A stretch of 64,000 nucleotides of DNA from Cymodocea nodosa. Lineage: Eukaryota > Streptophyta > Magnoliopsida > Alismatales > Cymodoceaceae. The notes beneath the pieces were generated by a model. That model had not been told where the DNA came from. It worked only from the letters and a program-made list of their open reading frames with translations, and made no database searches. The stretch is taken from the NCBI GenBank assembly GCA_036874045.1, contig JAZBRI010000011.1, forward strand, positions 682,001-746,000, in the 5' to 3' direction. A program made the position numbers and the translations under genes. Shown piece by piece: positions 59,070 through 64,000 of this stretch (within the stretch, counting starts at the first letter, position 1; each line of letters begins with the position of its first letter).

Positions 59070-59343
59070 GACAATAGTTTTTCTTTTTCTTTTCTTTTCT
59101 TGTATAGTTATTCTATTCCTCTTATTTCTTTTCTGTTATGCATTTTGATTCATGCTACTCACTCATCTAACATGCAGGTTAGACTTGGAGATTGCTTCAT
59201 TGTAAGTGTTATTCTCCTCTACACTTGCTATTTCAATATCTTTCTATTGCATGCAACCTTCTGGTTGGGTGAGAGATCGCACTTCTAGGCTTGTGAGAAG
59301 TACATCCATAGAAGAGGGTAGAACATTAGGAGAACCATTAGGA
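59070..59343 (+). other. Gypsy-B spacer between integrase and gag
   Basis: 275 bases with a pyrimidine-rich tract (59082-59145). An acceptor-like CTAACATGCAG ends at 59177 and a donor-like TGTAAGTG lies near 59200. This could mark splicing for gag expression. There is no LTR or PBS here, so gag and pol belong to one element. Confidence 0.55.
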
Positions 59344-60645
59344 ATGGCAGAGCAATAGGGTAACCAACATTTACCTTCTCTTGAGGACATCTGCTATCCT
59401 CAAATACATGACCATCCCTCTTGTCTTGTTTTGCCACAAGTAGATGGACATAAATTTCAATTGCATATGAATTATGTCAATCAGTTGCCTAGATTTCATG
59501 GACTAGATAAGGAAGATGCATATGCATTTTTGAATGACTTTAATGATGTTTGCAACATGATTAATCTACCTGAAGTGCCTGTTGATGCAATAAAGTTGAG
59601 ATTTATTCTTTTTGCCCTTCAAGATGACGCAAAGTTATGGTTGAACACCCTTCCTATTAATTCAATTTGTACTTGGACTGATTTTTATACTATCTTTATT
59701 AAGAAATTTCATCCTTTGCATAAGACCATTCAAGCTAAGAATGTTATTCTAAACATCTGCTAGCAAACCAATGAACCTTTTTGGAAATATTTTGAACGTT
59801 TCAATAAACTAGTAGCAAGATGTCCTAATCATGGTCTACCTAAATCAAGACAGTGTCAAGTAATCTATGAAGGATTGGATTATCAGAAAAAGTTGATGCT
59901 AGAATCTATATGTCCTAGATGATTCATGAGATTAGATGAAGTAAGTGCATGGGATAGACTTGTAGACCTTGTTGAGAGAACAATGGAAATGGAAAGTTCA
60001 TTAGATAGAACATTTGATAGAACTTTGGCAAGGGGAATGCACACAATAGACCCCTTGGTAGGCATGGAAGCTAGGATGTCGTCCATGGTTAAAAAGGTAG
60101 AAGACTTAATTATAAGTCAACAAAAAGGAAAAGATAAAGTGGTTGAAGTAAAGTGTATAGCATGTGGAATTCTTGGGCACATCATGGAAGAATGCCTTAC
60201 AATGCTAGGACAACAGTTTGAGGAAGTTAATGTCATTGGTATGGGACAAAGGTCATTCCAACCGTCATCACACTATACCCCGGGATGGAGAAACCATCTC
60301 AATTTTTCGTGGCGACAACCAGAAGCACCTGGAAACCGTATTGAGCATCATGGACCCACTCAACCATTTTTAAGTGATAGAAAGTCCGCTTTGGAGAAAA
60401 GATTTATTGAAATGGAGAAAGGGATTCAATCCCTAATTCAAGTTAGCGGACAAGTAAATCCCATTTTAGCTAGCCATGACCAAATCATTAAGGGATTAGA
60501 AGCAAAGTTTGATAAGTTGTCTACTTCATCTGGAGGTAGAGCACGGGGAGAATTACCAAGTAACACTGTACCAAATCCTCACATGGCAGGTGTGCACTTG
60601 GCACAAGGAGAGACTTCAGGAACCAACTCTTTACCATATGCATGA
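59344..60645 (+). pseudogene. Gypsy-B gag (capsid plus CCHC), downstream of integrase
   Basis: 433-codon frame from the ATG at 59344 (MAEQ, stop, GNQHLPSLEDICYPQ) to 60645, all in one frame with three stops (59356, 59761, 59920). The capsid-type gag domain covers residues about 30-170 (FQLHMNYVNQLPRFHGLDKE, IKLRFILFALQDDAKLWLN, FYTIFIKKFHPLHKTIQAK, CPNHGLPKSRQCQVIYEGL). The knuckle CIACGILGHIMEEC (60160-60201) follows, then the Athila-type motif YTPGWRNHLNFSW and a coiled-coil tail with GELPSNTVPNP. It aligns with gypsy-A3 gag over its length and likewise lies after integrase, opposite to canonical order. Confidence 0.9.
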
Positions 60646-61729
60646 GTGGTTATATATATATATAAAAAATATAAAAAAATTCTTTTTGTCAGTATTTTTA
60701 TTCTTAATCGCATGCTATAGTTCTGTTTATATAAATTTTTTTTCTGTTTTGATATGTTTGTTAGTTTTGTAGTTTATTATTTTTCTTCATCAAGCAAGGT
60801 ACGCACTCTTAGCCTTATTTCTTTATGATGCATTTGAATGATACATATATTGAACATTATTTCTTTAGCATACTACTCAATCTCCATTGTATGTTGTAGA
60901 AATAATACAATTTACATTTATATAGTGCATATGGATTGCATGCTAGGTATGGGGGTGTAATCTTTCCTTGCTTGTCATAGTTTGTTTCTTTTGTTTTTGT
61001 CGTCTTCATGCTTTTTATCTTATTGCCTAAATACTTTCTTTTACATTAGGGACAATGCAAAATTTAGGTATGGGGGGAGGCATTTGACGACAGTTTTTTT
61101 TCGATTTTGTGTTTTTTCTTGTTTATTTTATTTTATAAATGCTCTTAGGACCTAATGGATAGAATCTCTTAGGTATAATTGAGACCTAAAAGTGAATCCT
61201 TTAGGAAAGAAACCTTGAACCTTAAGGGGAGGAGAAGAATAAAATTCAAAACCATTCATATTTTTGAGCTTATATGTAGTATTGCACTTACATGAGGCCT
61301 TGACTAGGAAGGAACCACTCCTCTTGAAGGGAACTTAAGTAAAAACTTAGGAATATACCTTGAGGTTGTCCTATGAGAAGGGTAGAATAAAAGGGCTAAG
61401 GTAAAATTGTTCGTTCCCACACATTGATGTGGGAGGCACTCTTAAGGGTAGAGGGCTAGAGAGAAAAGAAAAGAAAAAGAAAAACAAGAAAATTGATGAA
61501 AAAGAAAAGAAAAGAAAGAAGAAGAAGAGAGATTGATTACTTGTTCTTACAAGGCTACTAAGTAACTTGTCAACTTTTCCCTAAGTAAGGGATTGTGGTC
61601 GCATAAAAAGGTGCTGGAGTAGGAGGTAATCTAAAAAAAAAAAGAGTCAAAATAAAGGGACAATGGACTCAAGGATAGACCTTTAGGATTACCTAGGTAA
61701 CTTGGAAGGAGTTGAGTAGGTTATTGTAG
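60646..61729 (+). other. Gypsy-B 3' untranslated region
   Basis: Non-coding. TA run at 60651-60665; TAGGTATGGGGGTG at 60950; main G-tract motif at 61039-61080 (TTACATTAGGGACAATGC, then AAATTTAGGTATGGGGGGAG); an almost pure purine run at 61455-61535 (AAAGAAAAGAAAAAG type). GGAAGGAGTTGAGTAGG before 61730 is a possible PPT. Confidence 0.65.
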
Positions 61730-63391
61730 AGTCATAATTTATGCATATTTTATATAGTTAATTGATGCATTTTATGTACTTAAAGTCATATACTCATAAG
61801 TGCTTAATGAAGATTTAAGTTATAATGCATTTTGGGCAAATAATGTAGTTATGGGCTTAAATGAAGAAAGTAATGCATAAATGAGACTCTATTTAGTATT
61901 TCGCATTTCATGAAAACACATTTACATCTTGGTGGCAATACAATTGCATTTTATTAAGTAGATTAATTTTACTTTAGCACTTAGGATTAATTATTTAAAT
62001 AAGTACATGGGCATTTTTGGAATTCAATGAAAAATGTGATTTTTGCCCCTTTTGAAGTATCCATGTTTAGGAATATATCTTATCTTATTTCTTGAGTTTT
62101 TTGATGCATTTTTTTGAGTTTTGTAAGTTGAAAAATAAGAAGAATAAAGCAAATAAGTAGAATTTTATTTCCTAGTGTTTTAAGTGACTTAGGCTCATAC
62201 CCCTATCTTATGGTATCTTTAATTATTGGGTTTATTGTATATCCTTTTGCATTAAGAGATATAATGAGAAGGTAGTGGGGTGACTTAGCTTACTTAAATC
62301 ATTCATCTTATTGTATTACCTTTAATTGTTGTTTAAATTAAAATAGTGAATAATAATAAATGTTGAAGGGAACATTGATGCCATTTTCAAAGTCATTATT
62401 ACAACATTGCCAAATTTTTGCATATAGATGTATACTTTTCATCACCATGTGAACTTATTGAAATATTTAAGTGTGGCGGTGCGAGCTTCTTGTATTTATG
62501 TGTAAACTTCTTAATGCAAGCTTACTTTTATATCTGGAGAAAAATTTTCATGACATTCAACTACTTACCTGCTATGATCAAGGATAATGAATATGAGATT
62601 TAATATTTTTTCTAAGTTATACACACCCTATATTTTAATATGGAACTTGAATTGTTTTAGTTGGATATGTATAATTTTCTGAATAGTTGTAGGGGTTGTC
62701 ATTTGCATATATTGCTAATTTGAAAGTTCGTATTCCTTTCACTTAGGTTTTATTTTCTTTCATTTTTATTATATTCATGATGCTAGTGGTGAAGTTCAAC
62801 TTTGTTTTTGAATGTATTATTAATGCATGATATGTGTGACTTAAGCTTTGTGATATGCCTTTTATAAGTTTCTTTGTATGTTATTACTCAAATAGGCATT
62901 TTGGTACATTCATGTGGTCATTTACTATGATGCAAAAGATAAACTTATATTTGCTACGAACTCACCATCAAAATAATAATAATAATAATAATATTCAAAA
63001 AAAAAAAAAACACCTTATGTCTTTTGTGTTTTGTCATATTTGTTGTATTTGTTATTTTCCCATTTGATGTGTTTGTTAGTAGTGTAGTTTGTTTCTTTTC
63101 TATGTACATGCCAGGTACACCCCCTTGTACTTATTCTTTTTCATGCATGTATATTTTTCATGTTATACTCTTGTTCCATTTGCATGTTTATCACTTCTTG
63201 TATGAGTTTTGCAAATGGCATGCTATTATTTTGAATGTGCATATGCAGTTTATGATAGGCATGGGGGGGAAATTTCTTGACTTGTAAAGTGTGTTTTATG
63301 TTTATCTTTATCGTTTGCATGCTTTCAACTTAGCTTAGTTATCTCTTTACATTGAGGACAATGCATAAACTAGGCATGGGGGGGAGGCATT
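61730..63391 (+). repeat. Candidate gypsy-B 3' LTR start and a second gypsy-B-like 3' UTR
   Basis: 61730 begins TGTAGAGTCATAATTTATGC, resembling the 5' LTR start for about 70 bases and then diverging. Positions 63060-63400 resemble 60740-61090, including two G-tract motifs (GATAGGCATGGGGGGG at 63252 and ATTGAGGACAATGC...GGCATGGGGGGGAGG at 63346-63387), so a second gypsy-B-like 3' UTR is present. A trinucleotide run (AAT)n is at 62968-62992 and a poly-A run at 62997-63010. No credible ORF. Confidence 0.4.
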
Positions 63392-63496
63392 TGATGATAA
63401 TCTATGATAGTCTATTTATTTTGTTATTATTTTCACGTTATTAGTATGTGTTTAGTTGTTTTTGTTGTTTTTATGTGGTGTTTAAAAAAATTTTGT

Positions 63497-63717
63497 AATT
63501 TTGAATCACTTGTAATTATTATTGTTTTTGCACCTTAGAAATATTTTGTAAAAGCCAAATCCTTGTGGATTCGACCCGTACTCGCCGGAGTAAATTACAA
63601 TTGCACCGTGCGCTTGCGGTTATTTATTTTAAAATGAGTTTTGAGTTTAATGTTTTATCATTTTGGTCCCTTTGTGAGTTTTAAGATCTTATTTTGGGGA
63701 CAACAAAAACCTCAATA
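63497..63717 (+). repeat. LTR 3'-end fragment, family C (copy 2)
   Basis: TTTTGAATCACTTGTAATTA through TTGTGGATTCGACCCGTAC and CGTGCGCTTGCGGTT to AACCTCAATA. Nearly identical to 13256-13463. It follows the G-tract motif by only ~110 bases, so the LTR it belongs to is internally deleted or the join is secondary. Confidence 0.65.
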
Positions 63718-64000
63718 GTTATTTCTTAGTCTTGGCTATTTTCACATACACTTATTTATATAGTACTTTACTTTCTTAAGATGGAAATTGAATGATTATT
63801 TGAATCCAAACTAAAAAGGTGAGAGGTGATTGAATAAAGGTGAAGCTAATAGGTTAAGACTACTTAAGAGTAATTTTATCCATGTTTAGGAAACCAAGAG
63901 CATATTTTTGTCATTTTTGTCTTTCAATTGTGTTGTTTTATGTTTTGTTTTGGATTTTGTGGGTATATCCGCTGAAAACCTTCTAGAGACATAACTCCAC
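63718..64000. other. No recognisable feature
   Basis: AT-rich sequence with no supported ORF and no repeat match that I can see elsewhere in the window. Confidence 0.5.

Larger units (their letters stand above)
50468..61729 (+). mobile_element. Gypsy-B: second Athila/Tat-type element with gag after pol
   Basis: LTR 50468-52646, PBS 52653-52670, long leader to 54701, ORF1 (CCHY-PR-RT-RH-INT) 54702-59069, gag 59344-60645 and 3' UTR with G-tract motif 60646-61729; a possible 3' LTR starts at 61730. RT and integrase are clearly related to gypsy-A but diverged at many positions, so this is a different family. There is no PF20167 ORF and no F-box ORF. It is inserted in gypsy-A copy A5. Confidence 0.85.

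Noticed and set aside
62855-63287. Short Phe/Cys-rich ORFs near the right end
   Set aside because: T-rich UTR sequence; no domain, start context or conservation.

Overview
This is an AT-rich stretch of plant nuclear DNA made almost entirely of nested and broken LTR retrotransposons. Evidence for a plant is the Ty1/copia and Athila/Tat-type Ty3/gypsy proteins, primer-binding sites matching plant tRNA-iMet and tRNA-Asp 3' ends, a plant F-box protein and a 'putative plant transposon protein' (PF20167) domain. I see no intact single-copy host gene, no rRNA or tRNA gene and no CRISPR array. Nearly every reading frame is interrupted by stops and frameshifts, so the coding entries are mostly pseudogenes.

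Layout. (1) 1-7003, minus: a SIRE-like copia element (Copia-1) cut by the window start and inserted into the protease motif of a gypsy-A copy. (2) 7004-13055, plus: gypsy-A copy A1 (pol, then the PF20167 ORF). (3) 13256-13463: a short LTR-end fragment, nearly identical to 63497-63717. (4) 13464-23668, plus: copy A2 (LTR, PBS, pol, PF20167 ORF). (5) 23741-36065, minus: copy A3, the most informative one (LTR, PBS, CCHC-pol with a 3-kb deletion, PF20167 ORF, gag, F-box ORF, PPT, LTR). (6) 36066-44502, plus: a second SIRE-like copia (Copia-2) with both LTRs. (7) 44503-47990, plus: 3' end of copy A4. (8) 47991-50467, minus: copy A5 with a second F-box ORF. (9) 50468 to about 61730 or beyond, plus: gypsy-B, inserted in A5 (LTR, PBS, long leader, pol, gag, 3' UTR). 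(10) 61730-64000: non-coding LTR and 3'-UTR remnants of gypsy-B-like elements.

The main biological point is gene order. Ty3/gypsy elements normally read gag-PR-RT-RH-INT. In both gypsy families here the capsid-type gag ORF lies downstream of integrase, and the 5' ORF begins with a CCHC knuckle and runs into protease. Gypsy-A also carries two extra ORFs, a long acidic/coiled-coil protein with a PF20167 domain and a 380-codon F-box protein that looks like a captured host gene. Reconstructed from several copies, its order is LTR-PBS-[CCHC-PR-RT-RH-INT]-[PF20167]-[gag]-[F-box]-G-tract motif-PPT-LTR.

The second point is regulatory. LTRs and leaders of unrelated copia and gypsy families share the same quasi-palindromic motifs (TAACTCAACGA/TCGTTGAGTTA, TCGGATAGTTA/TAACTATCCGA, TCGGAAGGTTA/TAACCTTCCGA, CACGTG). 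A module of about 250 bp is recognisably homologous between the Copia-1 LTR and the gypsy-A LTR. All coordinates and similarities were judged by eye; no search or alignment program was run.
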